The notes: a model not told the origin generated them from the letters alone. Positions 8,912 through 17,676 are shown, counted from the first letter of the stretch. The stretch is 64,000 bases of DNA from an uncultured Acidimicrobiales bacterium (GCA_937997485.1 CALKTH010000005.1:23247-87246); one strand, 5' to 3'. Made by a program: numbers and translations.

Positions 8912-9832
8912 GTGCTCGGTGCTGGTTTCGTCCTCGTGGTGATGGCTGTGACAGCAGCGTTCTTCGCCGTCCTTGAACTTCGTTGGTCGGCCGCGACTCG
9001 GCGCCAGCTCTACCAAGCCCAGCCCAGTCGAGAGATCCGCGAGGCGTTCGAAGAGTCGATGGCGGCACGAGGCGCCTTCGTCCAAGCTGTCGCCCGCTGC
9101 CGCTCGGTCGAACAGACCAGCGATCTGCTCGCTATCCAAGCGGCGGCAGATGTCCGACGAGGGGCACTCAAGCGCCTCGAACGAGCGCAGAACGAATGGT
9201 CGTCGATTCGCGCTGAACACTCAGCGGACGACGGCTCCTGGTTCGGCCACGGTGTTGTGACGGCGTGGGCGCTGGGCTTCGTTGCCTTTGAGCGGGCGTT
9301 CATCCGGCTCGACCATTCGACCGATGAAGCGGCGTGGGTCATCTTCGAAGTACGGCGGCGCCGGTTCGGACTTGGGTTGGGCTGGGAGCAACAACGCGTC
9401 GCCGCCTCCGCCACTCACGCCGACCTCGCGCACCTCGACCTCCTCGTCGCCAGTGCGTTCGACGACGCCGATGTCGCCTTCCGGCCGGGCTTCGTGCCGC
9501 TTCGTGTTCTCCGTTTGCTGCGTCGCCCCGCCCCACAACGTCGGGCAATCGACGAGCTCCTGGCGGTGGGAACGGCGGCCGACATGGCAGCAGGAGCCAG
9601 ATTCGCGATCGATGCGGCCGCTCGACAACACGACGTGCTGCCGGCGGTACGCACGGACCGAGCTGCGCTCGACCTGCACCTCTCGGGGCCCTCTGTACTC
9701 ATCGGCGCCTGGCTGCGTGCCGCAGCAACGGTCGATGTGCTCGTCAGCTGGCCTGAGCGGCCGTCGTCGGATCGCTCATCACGCGTTGTTGCACTTGATG
9801 GTGCCGCTGTCGGTGAACCCGCTCTCCGCTGA
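8912..9832 (+). CDS. Hypothetical membrane-anchored protein
   Basis: 306 aa from GTG 8912. One N-terminal membrane helix (LGAGFVLVVMAVTAAFFAVL) is followed by a cytoplasmic, Arg- and Ala-rich helical region without recognised motifs. TAGGTT at 8900-8905 ends 6 nt before the GTG, supporting this start. The last 54 nt overlap the convergent phosphoesterase gene tail to tail. I do not recognise the family. Confidence 0.55.
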   Translation: MLGAGFVLVVMAVTAAFFAVLELRWSAATRRQLYQAQPSREIREAFEESMAARGAFVQAVARCRSVEQTSDLLAIQAAADVRRGALKRLERAQNEWSSIRAEHSADDGSWFGHGVVTAWALGFVAFERAFIRLDHSTDEAAWVIFEVRRRRFGLGLGWEQQRVAASATHADLAHLDLLVASAFDDADVAFRPGFVPLRVLRLLRRPAPQRRAIDELLAVGTAADMAAGARFAIDAAARQHDVLPAVRTDRAALDLHLSGPSVLIGAWLRAAATVDVLVSWPERPSSDRSSRVVALDGAAVGEPALR

Positions 9833-10750
9833 GGGCACCGGTACGAATTCGAAGCTCCACTCATCAGCCGCAAGCTCGAATCGCACGACGCCACGGGTGT
9901 CGTTTTGCCGGGCCGCTGAACCCTGCCGGATCTCTCCGAACTGAGTGAAGGTGGCGCCGCCGATTCCGATCGTGAAGTTCGAGATTCCGCCCTCGGCGGG
10001 CAGGCCGTCCGGCCCGAGGGGCTCGAAGCGTTCGTAGTGGTGGGAGTTGCCGGCAAGCAGGATGTCGGTTCCCGCTTCGAAGAGCAGCTCATACATCGGG
10101 CCGAGCCGCGGGATCTCCTGATAGTTGGCAGAGGAGGTGAAGCGAGGAAGGTGCCACATGGCGATACGACACTGGTCAGCCGGAGCCTCGGCCAACGTCT
10201 GAGCGAGCCATTGGTACTGCTCGCTCTCTGGATCGCAGCCGCCGACTTCGCCGCACTCGGAGTTGAGGCCAATGAGTTGCCAGGATCCGAGCTCCGCGGT
10301 GAACCAGCCCTTGCCGACCTCCCCGACCCGATCACCGAGGATTTGGAAGAAGGCGTCGGGGTTGCCGGTGCCGTAGTCGTTGTCGCCAGGCACGGCATAC
10401 AGCCGATCGAGGTCTCCGCCGTAGAGCGGCAGGAAGCACTCGGTGAAGTTGGCGATCGAGCCTTCTTTGTAGGCGAGGTCTCCCGCCATCAACAGCGTGC
10501 CCTCGAGGCTCTCAATGAGTTCGGCCACCTCCGTGTCGGGCCCACGGCAATCGGCCGCATCGGCCACGGCGAGCACCGTGGCCGGCGGGGGTGGGGGCGC
10601 CGTGGTGGTCGGTGCGATCGTCTCGTCCGGCGCCGGCTCGGCGACGTTGCCATCGTTCCCACCGCAGGCTGCGGCCAGCATGAAGAAGGTGGCAAGCAGG
10701 GTGGTCAGAGATCGCGCTCGAGAGGTGGCGGCAGGCCTGGCGGATTTCAT
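9779..10750 (-). CDS. Metallophosphoesterase lipoprotein (acid phosphatase-like)
   Basis: 323 aa from ATG 10750. Lipoprotein signal with lipobox FMLAAACG, then a Thr/Pro linker and a calcineurin-like phosphoesterase domain. Metal motifs are visible: GDLAY, the GDND form of GNHE, WHLPRF and GNSHHYERF. The first motif is weak (ADAADC). Purple acid phosphatase-type enzymes of this layout release phosphate outside the cell. TACCGT (10763-10758) ends 7 nt before the ATG, so it is probably leaderless, divergent from the LLM gene at 10798. Confidence 0.82.
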   Translation of the reverse strand: MKSARPAATSRARSLTTLLATFFMLAAACGGNDGNVAEPAPDETIAPTTTAPPPPPATVLAVADAADCRGPDTEVAELIESLEGTLLMAGDLAYKEGSIANFTECFLPLYGGDLDRLYAVPGDNDYGTGNPDAFFQILGDRVGEVGKGWFTAELGSWQLIGLNSECGEVGGCDPESEQYQWLAQTLAEAPADQCRIAMWHLPRFTSSANYQEIPRLGPMYELLFEAGTDILLAGNSHHYERFEPLGPDGLPAEGGISNFTIGIGGATFTQFGEIRQGSAARQNDTRGVVRFELAADEWSFEFVPVPSAESGFTDSGTIKCNNA

Positions 10751-10797
10751 CGACGACACGGTAGGTGAGGAAGGGCGTGAAGTGAGAGAGTGGGCGG

Positions 10798-11781
10798 ATG
10801 ACAACCGCTCGCTATGGCATGTCCGTCCCCTTCGCTGGCCTTCAGCTCTCGGAACACCGAGACGCCTTCCGTGAATTGGTCGATCTGGGATACACCGACG
10901 CGTGGAGTTCCGAGGCGGACGGGGCGGACGGTTTCACACCGCTTGCGCTTGCTGCCGCCTGGGCGCCCGAGCTTCGTCTGGGCATAGCCATCATTCCCGC
11001 CTTCACCCGTGGTCCTGCACTTCTTGCCCAGAGTGTGGCGTCGCTGGCCAGCGCCGCTCCCGGTCGGTTCGTGATGGGAATCGGGTCGTCCTCCAACGTG
11101 ATCGTCGAGCGATGGAACGGCATTCCCTTCGATGAGCCCTATAAGCGAACCCGTGATGCTGTCCGCTTTCTGCAGACGGCGCTGACGGGCGAGAAGGTGA
11201 AGGAGGAGTACGACACGTTTACGGTGAACGGCTTCAAGCTCGGCCTTCGCCCGGCGGAGATGCCACCCATTCTCGTGGCTGCGCTGCGTCCCGGCATGTT
11301 GCGTATGGCGGGCCGCGAAGGCGACGGCGCCATCATCAACTGGTTGTCAGCTGACGACGTGCGAACCGTTGCCCCGATCGTCACCGAAGCGGCGGCCAAG
11401 GCCGGAAAGCCTGAGCCCGAGATCGCGGCCCGCATTTTTGTTTGCCCGAGCGAGGATGCCGAGACCGTGCGAGCCCAAGCCAAGTTCGCCATCGCCGCCT
11501 ATCTCAATGTGCCCGTGTACGCCGCGTTCCACGAGTGGCTGGGACGAGGCGAGCAACTTGGGGGCATGTGGGAGCAGTGGAAGGCTGGCGACCGCAAGGC
11601 TGCGCTTGCCGCCATTCCCGATTCGGTGGTTGACGAGATCATCGTGCACGGCTCGCCGGGGGAGTGCCGAGAGCACATCCAGCGCTACGTGGAAGCGGGC
11701 GTCACCACGCCCGCAGTCTCCGTCATGCCGTTCGCCGGCATCGACCCCATGCAAGCCGTCCGCGACCTCGCACCCCAGTAG
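10798..11781 (+). CDS. LLM-class F420-dependent oxidoreductase
   Basis: 327 aa, luciferase-like monooxygenase fold. TIM-barrel landmarks: GYTDAWSSEADGADGFTPLA, the LGIAIIPAFTRGP strand, ASAAPGRFVMGIGSSSNVIV (phosphate/isoalloxazine region) and GECREHIQRYVEAGVTTPAV near the end. These enzymes use coenzyme F420 for hydride transfer; the substrate cannot be read from sequence. It is one of three LLM proteins in the window, not close copies of one another. Confidence 0.85.
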   Translation: MTTARYGMSVPFAGLQLSEHRDAFRELVDLGYTDAWSSEADGADGFTPLALAAAWAPELRLGIAIIPAFTRGPALLAQSVASLASAAPGRFVMGIGSSSNVIVERWNGIPFDEPYKRTRDAVRFLQTALTGEKVKEEYDTFTVNGFKLGLRPAEMPPILVAALRPGMLRMAGREGDGAIINWLSADDVRTVAPIVTEAAAKAGKPEPEIAARIFVCPSEDAETVRAQAKFAIAAYLNVPVYAAFHEWLGRGEQLGGMWEQWKAGDRKAALAAIPDSVVDEIIVHGSPGECREHIQRYVEAGVTTPAVSVMPFAGIDPMQAVRDLAPQ

Positions 11782-11792
11782 CCGCCGCCCAG

Positions 11793-11837
11793 CTTCTGCA
11801 AGACAGCGAGTGGCGAATACGCAACTGGGTGTCTTGC
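11793..11837. repeat. Short hairpin repeat, copy 1 (between convergent genes)
   Basis: CTTCTGCAAGAC begins an element whose arms GCAAGACA (11798-11805) and TGTCTTGC (11830-11837) pair. The middle (CGAGTGGCGAATACGCAAC) is closely similar to the copy at 38369-38416. It lies between the LLM gene and the HerA gene and may act as a bidirectional terminator. Confidence 0.5.
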
Positions 11838-11859
11838 CGAAGCGGTGACAGTGGCGAGA

Positions 11860-14286
11860 TCAGTCGGTCGGGAGCCACACCAGGAGGAGATCTTCGACGG
11901 TGATGTCGGTCTTCTCCAAGGGAATCTCGTCGGTCTCGATGTTCTCTGCCTTCTCGGTCCACTCGTCGTCGATTTCAATGACGGCGTCCTGAAGCTCGGC
12001 TTCGAGTTCTTCGAGTTCTTCGATCTTCTCAGCCACTCGGTTCTGGGCGGTATGGAGACGAGCCTCGGTGGAATCGGACTGGCGCTTGCCTGACGCCATG
12101 CGGCGGGCGGCACCTCCGAGACTGCGGGCCGAGCGCCGTCCGCCGAGGAGACCTCCGAGGATCGAGGTGCCGATGTTGATCACGTTCTGGGTCTTGCGGC
12201 CCTTGGCTGACTCTTCCAGTTCGACCACTCGATCTTCGGCCTTCGCCAGCGCGGCTTGCACCCGGTCGTACTTCGTCTCGAGCTTGGTCCGCAGCTTGGC
12301 CGCAGCCTCGTCGGCCTTGTCGTCGGCCGCCGCCTCGCACCGTTTGGCGAAGTCTTCGGCAGATTCGCCAGGCCGGCTCCACAGCTTGAGATCCGGGTTG
12401 TGCTGAAGCGAGAGCGTTTCACCGGTGTAGAGGCGGGCTCGCAGATCGGTCTGAGCCTTCTTGATCGCCGTGGCCGTCAGGTTGAATGAGGGCATGACGT
12501 AGACCGGGTTCGTCGGTCCGTCGTTCACAAAGTCTCGATCGTCGAAGTCGACCTCGATCGCATCGTCGGCGTCGATGGCATCGCCGGTGAGCGGAATGAT
12601 GGCTTCCCATTCTTCGTTGTGGCGCAGGTCCGCCTTCGTCTCGTCGAAGAGGAGATTCATGCGAGCAGCCAGGGCGGGCATCAGCTTCGTGCCGCCCTCA
12701 CGCGCACCGACGGCGTCGAGCCATGGAGCCGAGGAATGCACGTACTTCATGGGGAGGCTGTCGGGCACCGAAGGCGGAACAGACGACTCGTTGTCGGCCA
12801 GCGTCGGCGCCTCGGGCTCGGCTGGTGCACTTGCCGCACCGCCGGCGGGCGTCGCTGCAGACGATCCGCCGTCGGCTGTTGGCGCGCCTTCGAGAGCTGC
12901 CTTCTGATCGACCATGAGCTCGCCGATCTGGTCTCGGGTCAGCGGACCGGCGAGGTAGCTCATCGCCCAGCGCGTCGTGAGCAGTGGCAGCTTCGAGGAG
13001 CGAGCGGATCGGAGCACGAATTGACGCTTGCCGAGTCCGCTGATGATCCGCTCGACTTCCGCCACGTCAACGCCACCATCGGCCGAACGCAGGCCGTCAA
13101 CCAAGCGGTTCTTGTCCTGCTCGGTCTGCAACCGTCCGATCATCCAGGTGCCAGCGTTGCTGATGGCCTTGTAGTCCAGGTCGACCGGGTTCTGCGTGCT
13201 CAGTACGAGCCCGACACCGAACGCACGCGCCTGCTTGAGCAGCGTGAGGATGGGGCCCTTCGTGGGCGGATTGGCCGTGGGAGGCGCGTAACCAGCGACC
13301 TCGTCGATGTACACGAGCACTCGAAGCTCGCCGGTTCCCGACTGGGCGCGCATCCAGCTGATCAGCTTGCTGAGGACGAGAGTGACAGCGAACTGCCGCT
13401 CCGCCTCGTCGAGATGGCTGAGGCTCACGATGGCGGCCCGGGGATCGCCATTGCTGTCCCAGAGCATCGACTGCATGTCGAGCGGTGCGCCCTCGGCCCA
13501 CGCAGCAAAGCTCGGTGAGGCGAGCAGGCCGTTGAGCTTCATGACCAGCGCCGTGCGGTCCTTCGCGGGGAAGAACGAGTCGAGTTCGAGCACACCCAGC
13601 TTGCGGATGGGCGGATCCATCATCTGCCCGAGGAGTGTGGGGAGATCCATCGGCGCATCCGATGCCCAGGCCCGGGTGATGAGGTTCGCCATCAGAATGT
13701 GTTCGCGCCCGGAAAGCGGATCGCTCTCGATGCCGACAAGGCTGAGCAGGCCGGCGACGGTGCTATCAACCTCGTCTTGCAAGACCTGTGGGTCATCGCT
13801 GTCCGGTTTGGAGAGCCGGCCGAGTGCATTGAGCGGCACACCGGACGTCGAGCCCGGCGTGTAGATGATGGGATTGGCTGAAGCCTGGAGCTTGGCGATG
13901 TCGTCGCCGTCGTGGCCCCACGAGGCGAGCCCGTTCTTCCACATCTCTGCCGTTGAAGCGGCGAGTTCGGGCACGGTGGTCTGCTCGACGCGGGCTGCGC
14001 CCTCGTCGATCCAGGGTTCGAAGTCGCTCGGTGCCAGGTTCGGGAAGGTGAGGCTGAGATTGCTGAGATCGCCCTTGGGATCGATGGCGAGCACCGGCAC
14101 GCCGGACATCAACGCCTCTTCGAGCAAGACGACGCCGAGGCCCGTCTTGCCGGACCCGGTCATGCCAACGATGACCCCGTGGGTTGTGAAATCTGCGGCG
14201 TCGAGCAGGACACTTTCACCCGTTCGATCACCCGAATCGCTCTCGATTTCTTCACCGATGAACAACTCGCCTGGCTTGCGTTCCAT
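11860..14286 (-). CDS. HerA/VirB4-type ATPase (DUF87, helicase-like)
   Basis: 808 aa AAA+/FtsK-HerA superfamily motor. Walker A is VGMTGSGKTGLG (about 40-51), Walker B is LRVLVYIDEVAGYAPP (about 325), followed by a STQNPVDLDYKAISN sensor-like segment. After a low-complexity Ala/Pro/Ser linker (about 475-520), the C-terminal half has a long coiled coil rich in E, K and A, interrupted by a Gly/Arg segment (ILGGLLGGRRSARSLGG). Related actinobacterial proteins are annotated as HerA-like ATP-binding proteins. No NurA nuclease partner is adjacent. DNA translocation or pumping is inferred from the superfamily only. Confidence 0.82.
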   Translation of the reverse strand: MERKPGELFIGEEIESDSGDRTGESVLLDAADFTTHGVIVGMTGSGKTGLGVVLLEEALMSGVPVLAIDPKGDLSNLSLTFPNLAPSDFEPWIDEGAARVEQTTVPELAASTAEMWKNGLASWGHDGDDIAKLQASANPIIYTPGSTSGVPLNALGRLSKPDSDDPQVLQDEVDSTVAGLLSLVGIESDPLSGREHILMANLITRAWASDAPMDLPTLLGQMMDPPIRKLGVLELDSFFPAKDRTALVMKLNGLLASPSFAAWAEGAPLDMQSMLWDSNGDPRAAIVSLSHLDEAERQFAVTLVLSKLISWMRAQSGTGELRVLVYIDEVAGYAPPTANPPTKGPILTLLKQARAFGVGLVLSTQNPVDLDYKAISNAGTWMIGRLQTEQDKNRLVDGLRSADGGVDVAEVERIISGLGKRQFVLRSARSSKLPLLTTRWAMSYLAGPLTRDQIGELMVDQKAALEGAPTADGGSSAATPAGGAASAPAEPEAPTLADNESSVPPSVPDSLPMKYVHSSAPWLDAVGAREGGTKLMPALAARMNLLFDETKADLRHNEEWEAIIPLTGDAIDADDAIEVDFDDRDFVNDGPTNPVYVMPSFNLTATAIKKAQTDLRARLYTGETLSLQHNPDLKLWSRPGESAEDFAKRCEAAADDKADEAAAKLRTKLETKYDRVQAALAKAEDRVVELEESAKGRKTQNVINIGTSILGGLLGGRRSARSLGGAARRMASGKRQSDSTEARLHTAQNRVAEKIEELEELEAELQDAVIEIDDEWTEKAENIETDEIPLEKTDITVEDLLLVWLPTD

Positions 14287-14408
14287 TCGCCCGTCTCCTC
14301 TTTGACCGTGCCGGATCTTTCAACTATCGCACCTCTTGGGCAAAAACCCGGCAAACTAGGCGCAGTATCCCCAGCTCGTGGGGCTGCAATGACAAGGGAG
14401 AGCACCTC

Positions 14409-14759
14409 ATGGGCTTCATGGACAAGATCAAGGGAATGTTTGGCGGCGCGACCAACAGCGTTTCCGACATCGCAAACAAGGCTGGCGACGTGGCTGGCGA
14501 TGTTGCTGGCAAGGCCGGCGACATGGCTGACAAGGCCGGCATGGGCGGCGTGGCCGACAAGATCGGCGACGTTGCTGAGAAGGCTGGCGACATTGCTGGC
14601 AGCGCCCGCGAGACCGTCGGCGGCGTCGTCGAAGGCGCCGTGGACAAGGTCGCAGACGTGGCCGACTCCGCAACTGGCGGCAAGATGAGCGATCAGATCG
14701 ACAAGGTCCGCGACGTGGCCGACAAGATCGACGGTGTCGACGACAACCCCGACGCCTGA
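14409..14759 (+). CDS. Repeat-expanded MT0933/Rv0909-like small protein
   Basis: 116 aa. The first about 25 residues (MGFMDKIKGMFGGATNSVSD) and the last about 25 (TGGKMSDQIDKVRDVADKID) match the two ends of the short MT0933/Rv0909 antitoxin-like family. Between them lies a helical repeat region of units such as KAGDVAGDVAGKAGDMADKA, reminiscent of LEA or phasin amphipathic helices. AAGGGAG precedes the ATG. No toxin gene is adjacent, so an antitoxin role is doubtful; a stress or surface-coating role is equally possible. Two terminator-like hairpins follow. Confidence 0.65.
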   Translation: MGFMDKIKGMFGGATNSVSDIANKAGDVAGDVAGKAGDMADKAGMGGVADKIGDVAEKAGDIAGSARETVGGVVEGAVDKVADVADSATGGKMSDQIDKVRDVADKIDGVDDNPDA

Positions 14760-14770
14760 TCCATTCGCGC

Positions 14771-14790
14771 TGCTCACCCTCGGGTGAGCA
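14771..14790 (+). terminator. Perfect 9-bp hairpin after the MT0933-like gene
   Basis: TGCTCACCC at 14771-14779 and GGGTGAGCA at 14782-14790 with a 2-nt centre, 12 nt after the stop codon. It has no T-tract of its own. Confidence 0.55.
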
Positions 14791-14812
14791 AGCGGTGAAC
14801 AGATGTACGCGC

Positions 14813-14841
14813 AGACCGCAGCGGCTTCGGCCCTGCGGTCT
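14813..14841 (+). terminator. Strong UUCG-capped terminator hairpin
   Basis: AGACCGCAG (14813-14821) pairs with CTGCGGTCT (14833-14841). The loop is closed further by GGC-TTCG-GCC, an especially stable tetraloop. It is followed by TTGCGTTT, as expected for intrinsic termination of the rightward gene. Confidence 0.8.
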
Positions 14842-14927
14842 TTGCGTTTCCGGGGACAGAGCCGCTCGGCCGTCAGGCACTGCTCTGCGTCCGGCTTCGC
14901 CCTGCGTCGGCCGCTGAGCCGCAGTTG

Positions 14928-15644
14928 TCAGGCGGACGGGCCCGCCGCGGCTCGCTTGAGGTGCTCGGTGAGGCTGGCCAGCGTTTCGTGGGTGTTGAGT
15001 CCGCTCGTGTTCGGCATGAGGTAAACCTGCGTGGCGCCCATGGGGGCGTCCTGCCAGCCAGCGACAGCCTGTCGGTCAACGGCCATGCGCCACCCGGTGA
15101 GGCCGACCATCACCAGCGTGTTCGGCTCGAGCCAGCCCATGAGCCGTTCCAAGCGAGTTCTCCCCGCCTCGAACTCGGCGGAGTTGACCTCGTCGGCTCG
15201 GACCGTGGCTCGCTTGGCGAGGTCGGTGAACCCGACACGGTGATCGGCGAGCGCTGCGTCGGTGTCTCGATCTTTGGTGACGACTCCCGCTTCTATCGCC
15301 GCCGGCCAGAACCGATTGCCCTTCCGAGCAAAGCCGACTCGCTGGTCAGCGGCGTACAGGCTTGGGTTCAGGCCGCAGATCAGCAGACGCATGCGCGGCC
15401 GGACGATGTCGGGCAGTGAGTGCTGCCGAATCGCCTGCGAGCCCCGCATCCGGAATCCAGCACCCTCGAGGAGCAAATCCTCAGGAACGGGGAGATCTCC
15501 CGAAATGGAGATGTTCACGGCTGCGTCGACAGGGAGCGTCCGGTGCAAACGCGCCAGCCACATCGGAAGATCGGCGGAGTCGACGTTGGTCTCTCGCCGA
15601 AGGCCGACGTCGTCGCTGACAGCCTTGACGAGGTGATTCGTCAC
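14928..15644 (-). CDS. mug: Mismatch-specific uracil/thymine-DNA glycosylase (Mug/TDG family)
   Basis: 238 aa. The glycosylase domain occupies about residues 85-235: LLICGLNPSLYAA (the GxNPS active-site motif), RFWPA, GFTDLAKRAT and the second motif VYLMPNTSGLNT (MPSSS-like). The enzyme removes U or T mispaired with G. An N-terminal extension of about 80 residues is not part of the core fold and has no clear assignment. The GTG start at 15644 is uncertain; any later start would shorten only the extension. Confidence 0.88.
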   Translation of the reverse strand: MTNHLVKAVSDDVGLRRETNVDSADLPMWLARLHRTLPVDAAVNISISGDLPVPEDLLLEGAGFRMRGSQAIRQHSLPDIVRPRMRLLICGLNPSLYAADQRVGFARKGNRFWPAAIEAGVVTKDRDTDAALADHRVGFTDLAKRATVRADEVNSAEFEAGRTRLERLMGWLEPNTLVMVGLTGWRMAVDRQAVAGWQDAPMGATQVYLMPNTSGLNTHETLASLTEHLKRAAAGPSA

Positions 15645-15789
15645 CCTTCTCCGGCGATCGGGTGCCGCGACCGAACACTGCGCATTGAGCGAACCCTACC
15701 GGGCTGATGAAGTGACCGGACGAACAGGTCAAACGTGGCTACGGTGGCCTGACCCGGACGAGGCGAGGGCCTCGAGCAGGAGTCCAGAC

Positions 15790-15969
15790 ATGGTGACCGA
15801 AGCAACCGATCTCGAGACCGCCGACGTGAAGATGACGTCTGTCGCCTCGCTCGAAGAAGCGCTGAGCATGATCGACGCCGGACTTGGCGGACTCACTGAC
15901 CGGCAGCTGGTTTCCGCTGCTGAAGTGACGGATTTGCTGCTCGACGTCCGTTCGCTCCTCGCCCCGTAG
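15790..15969 (+). CDS. Small hypothetical acidic protein
   Basis: 59 aa from ATG 15790, with a good ribosome binding site (GCAGGAG, about 7 nt upstream). Predicted all-helical and acidic: SLEEALSMIDAGLGGLTDRQ then LVSAAEVTDLLLDVRSLL. No signal or membrane segment. No family recognised. The start was chosen by the ribosome binding site over an upstream in-frame GTG. Confidence 0.5.
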   Translation: MVTEATDLETADVKMTSVASLEEALSMIDAGLGGLTDRQLVSAAEVTDLLLDVRSLLAP

Positions 15970-16014
15970 GCTCGGCCAGACCGTTATCTCGCGGCTGCTT
16001 GGGCCGCAAGAGCA

Positions 16015-16560
16015 TCAGAGTGGGCGGACCCGCTTGGCGATCTCGCCGAGGATCGCACCGGTCACGAATCCGGCGCCAACATCGGTGGCGTGGTGCATGC
16101 GCGCATGGATTCGGCTCGTGCCGACGATGCCGCTCAGTGTCCACCAGACCAAGAATCCCCCGGGGACAGCGTTGGTCAACAACACCGCCGCCATCGCCGC
16201 GCTGCTGGCGTGTCCGCTCGGAAAGCTTGCGGTCTTCGGCCGTCGCAGGTGCGGGGCACCCTCGATGAGATCGGGCCGCTGCCGGTTGAAGATGCGTTTG
16301 ATGCCCTGGTTCACCAGAAGCGACTCAACGCCGAGGGCAACGGTCATGCGGGCGGCGTGCGGGCGGAGCGACGGGATGAACGCCGCACCAGCGAGGGAGA
16401 TCACATGCCAGCCGATGGAGAACTCGGCGGCTCGGCTGGCGTTGTAGAACACCGCATTGGCGACCTTGTTCTGTCGCAGCGGCATGAAGGCCTGATCCAC
16501 CTTCTCGTCCAGCTCGTGCAGTGCTCGCAGCATGGCGTGGAGCCTACGCCTTGCACCCAT
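16015..16560 (-). CDS. PAP2-family membrane phosphatase
   Basis: 181 aa from ATG 16560. All three phosphatidic acid phosphatase signatures are present: KRIFNRQRP, PSGHASS and SRIHARMHHATDVGAG, the latter two carrying the catalytic histidines. Four hydrophobic helices are visible. It probably dephosphorylates a lipid phosphate such as phosphatidate or undecaprenyl diphosphate. A longer start would run into the 21-bp inverted repeat at 16599. Confidence 0.88.
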   Translation of the reverse strand: MGARRRLHAMLRALHELDEKVDQAFMPLRQNKVANAVFYNASRAAEFSIGWHVISLAGAAFIPSLRPHAARMTVALGVESLLVNQGIKRIFNRQRPDLIEGAPHLRRPKTASFPSGHASSAAMAAVLLTNAVPGGFLVWWTLSGIVGTSRIHARMHHATDVGAGFVTGAILGEIAKRVRPL

Positions 16561-16598
16561 CTGCTCCCGCCGCACACTTTGCTCCGCCCTAAAACGCA

Positions 16599-16644
16599 CG
16601 TGGCACCGTTACTTGTCGCCAGAGCGACAAGTAACGGTGCCACG
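16599..16644. repeat. 21-bp perfect inverted repeat (long hairpin)
   Basis: Arms at 16599-16619 and 16624-16644 are perfectly complementary around a CAGA loop. The arm starts CGTGGCACCGTTACTTG. It lies between the end of the SDR gene and the start of the PAP2 gene, both on the minus strand, and probably terminates the former. No T-tract is present. Confidence 0.85.
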
Positions 16645-16723
16645 AAGATGTTGCCGAGCCACGACGCTGCCAGATCGGAACGCTGTCAGGTGAGAAAGCT
16701 GTCAGACAGCGACTCGTGTCAGA

Positions 16724-17620
16724 TCAGGACTGCCACTGGGCGGCGAGCTTCATGAACTCTTCGCCAGGGTTCGCCGGAACGACGTAGCCCTCTTCGTTGT
16801 TGATGGCGTCCCAGTCCTCGGCCACGCTCTCGACCGTGATGTCGCCGCCCCGGGCCGTGCCCTGGGTGAGGCCAATGAAGAACTTGGCGATCGTGCCGCC
16901 GGCTGCGGAGTACACACAGCCCGTGGTCTCGTTGCTCTCGTGAGCGAGGTACACGACGACCGGGGTCACCATCTTCGGGTCGAGCTGATCGGCGAGCGCA
17001 CCAAGGAGATCCTCGGTCATGCGGGTCTTGGCCACCGGAGCGATGGCGTTGACCTTGATGTTGTACTTCGCACCCTCCGCGGCGAGCACCCGAGTGAAGC
17101 CGACGAGGCCCATCTTGGCGGCGCCGTAGTTGGCCTGTCCGAAGTTGCCGAGGAGGCCCGAGTTCGAGCTGGTGTTGATCACACGGCCGTAGCCCTGCTC
17201 ACGGAAGTGGAGCCAGGCCGGCTGGGTCACGTAGAACGCACCCTTGAGGTGGACGTCGAGGACCGAGTTGATCTCGGCGTCTTCCATCTTGTGGAAGGTC
17301 TTGTCCCGGAGGATGCCGGCATTGTTCACCACGATGTCGACCTGGCCGAACGCGTCGATGGCGCTTTGGACGATGGCTTCGCCACCCTCCTTGGTGGCAA
17401 CTGAGTCGCCATTGGCAACAGCTTCGCCACCGATGGCCTCGATCTCTTCCACCACAGCCTGCGCGGCCGAGATGGCGCCACCACTGCCGTCCACGGCACC
17501 ACCGAGGTCGTTCACCACGACGCGAGCGCCGCGGCGGGCGAACTCCAGGGCGTGCTCACGGCCGAGACCGCCGCCTCCGCCGGTGACGATCGCAACTTTG
17601 CCGTCGAATCCAAGTTCCAT
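16724..17620 (-). CDS. SDR-family 3-hydroxyacyl-CoA dehydrogenase (HSD17B4/MFE-2 type)
   Basis: 298 aa. NAD-binding TGGGGGLGREHALEFARRGA and VVVNDLGG, then NNAGILRDKTFHKM, the catalytic Ser in NTSSNSGLLGNFGQ and YGAAK (Tyr/Lys). The DLGG...GSGG insertion is typical of the dehydrogenase domain of peroxisomal-type multifunctional enzymes, so the substrate is likely a (3R)-hydroxyacyl-CoA. ATG 17620 (MELGFDGKV) is preferred over 17635 because GGAG lies 9 nt upstream. A TATGAT -10 and a TetR-type palindrome lie upstream. Confidence 0.9.
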   Translation of the reverse strand: MELGFDGKVAIVTGGGGGLGREHALEFARRGARVVVNDLGGAVDGSGGAISAAQAVVEEIEAIGGEAVANGDSVATKEGGEAIVQSAIDAFGQVDIVVNNAGILRDKTFHKMEDAEINSVLDVHLKGAFYVTQPAWLHFREQGYGRVINTSSNSGLLGNFGQANYGAAKMGLVGFTRVLAAEGAKYNIKVNAIAPVAKTRMTEDLLGALADQLDPKMVTPVVVYLAHESNETTGCVYSAAGGTIAKFFIGLTQGTARGGDITVESVAEDWDAINNEEGYVVPANPGEEFMKLAAQWQS

Positions 17621-17676
17621 CTGTGGTTTCTCCATCTTCAGGTGTTTCTGAGAGCGGTGTTCTGAGAGCGGGGTCG

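Noticed and set aside
14160..14777. 205-aa minus-strand frame over the repeat-rich small protein
   Set aside because: Low-complexity mirror of the KAGD repeats; the plus strand has a ribosome binding site, family ends and a terminator.
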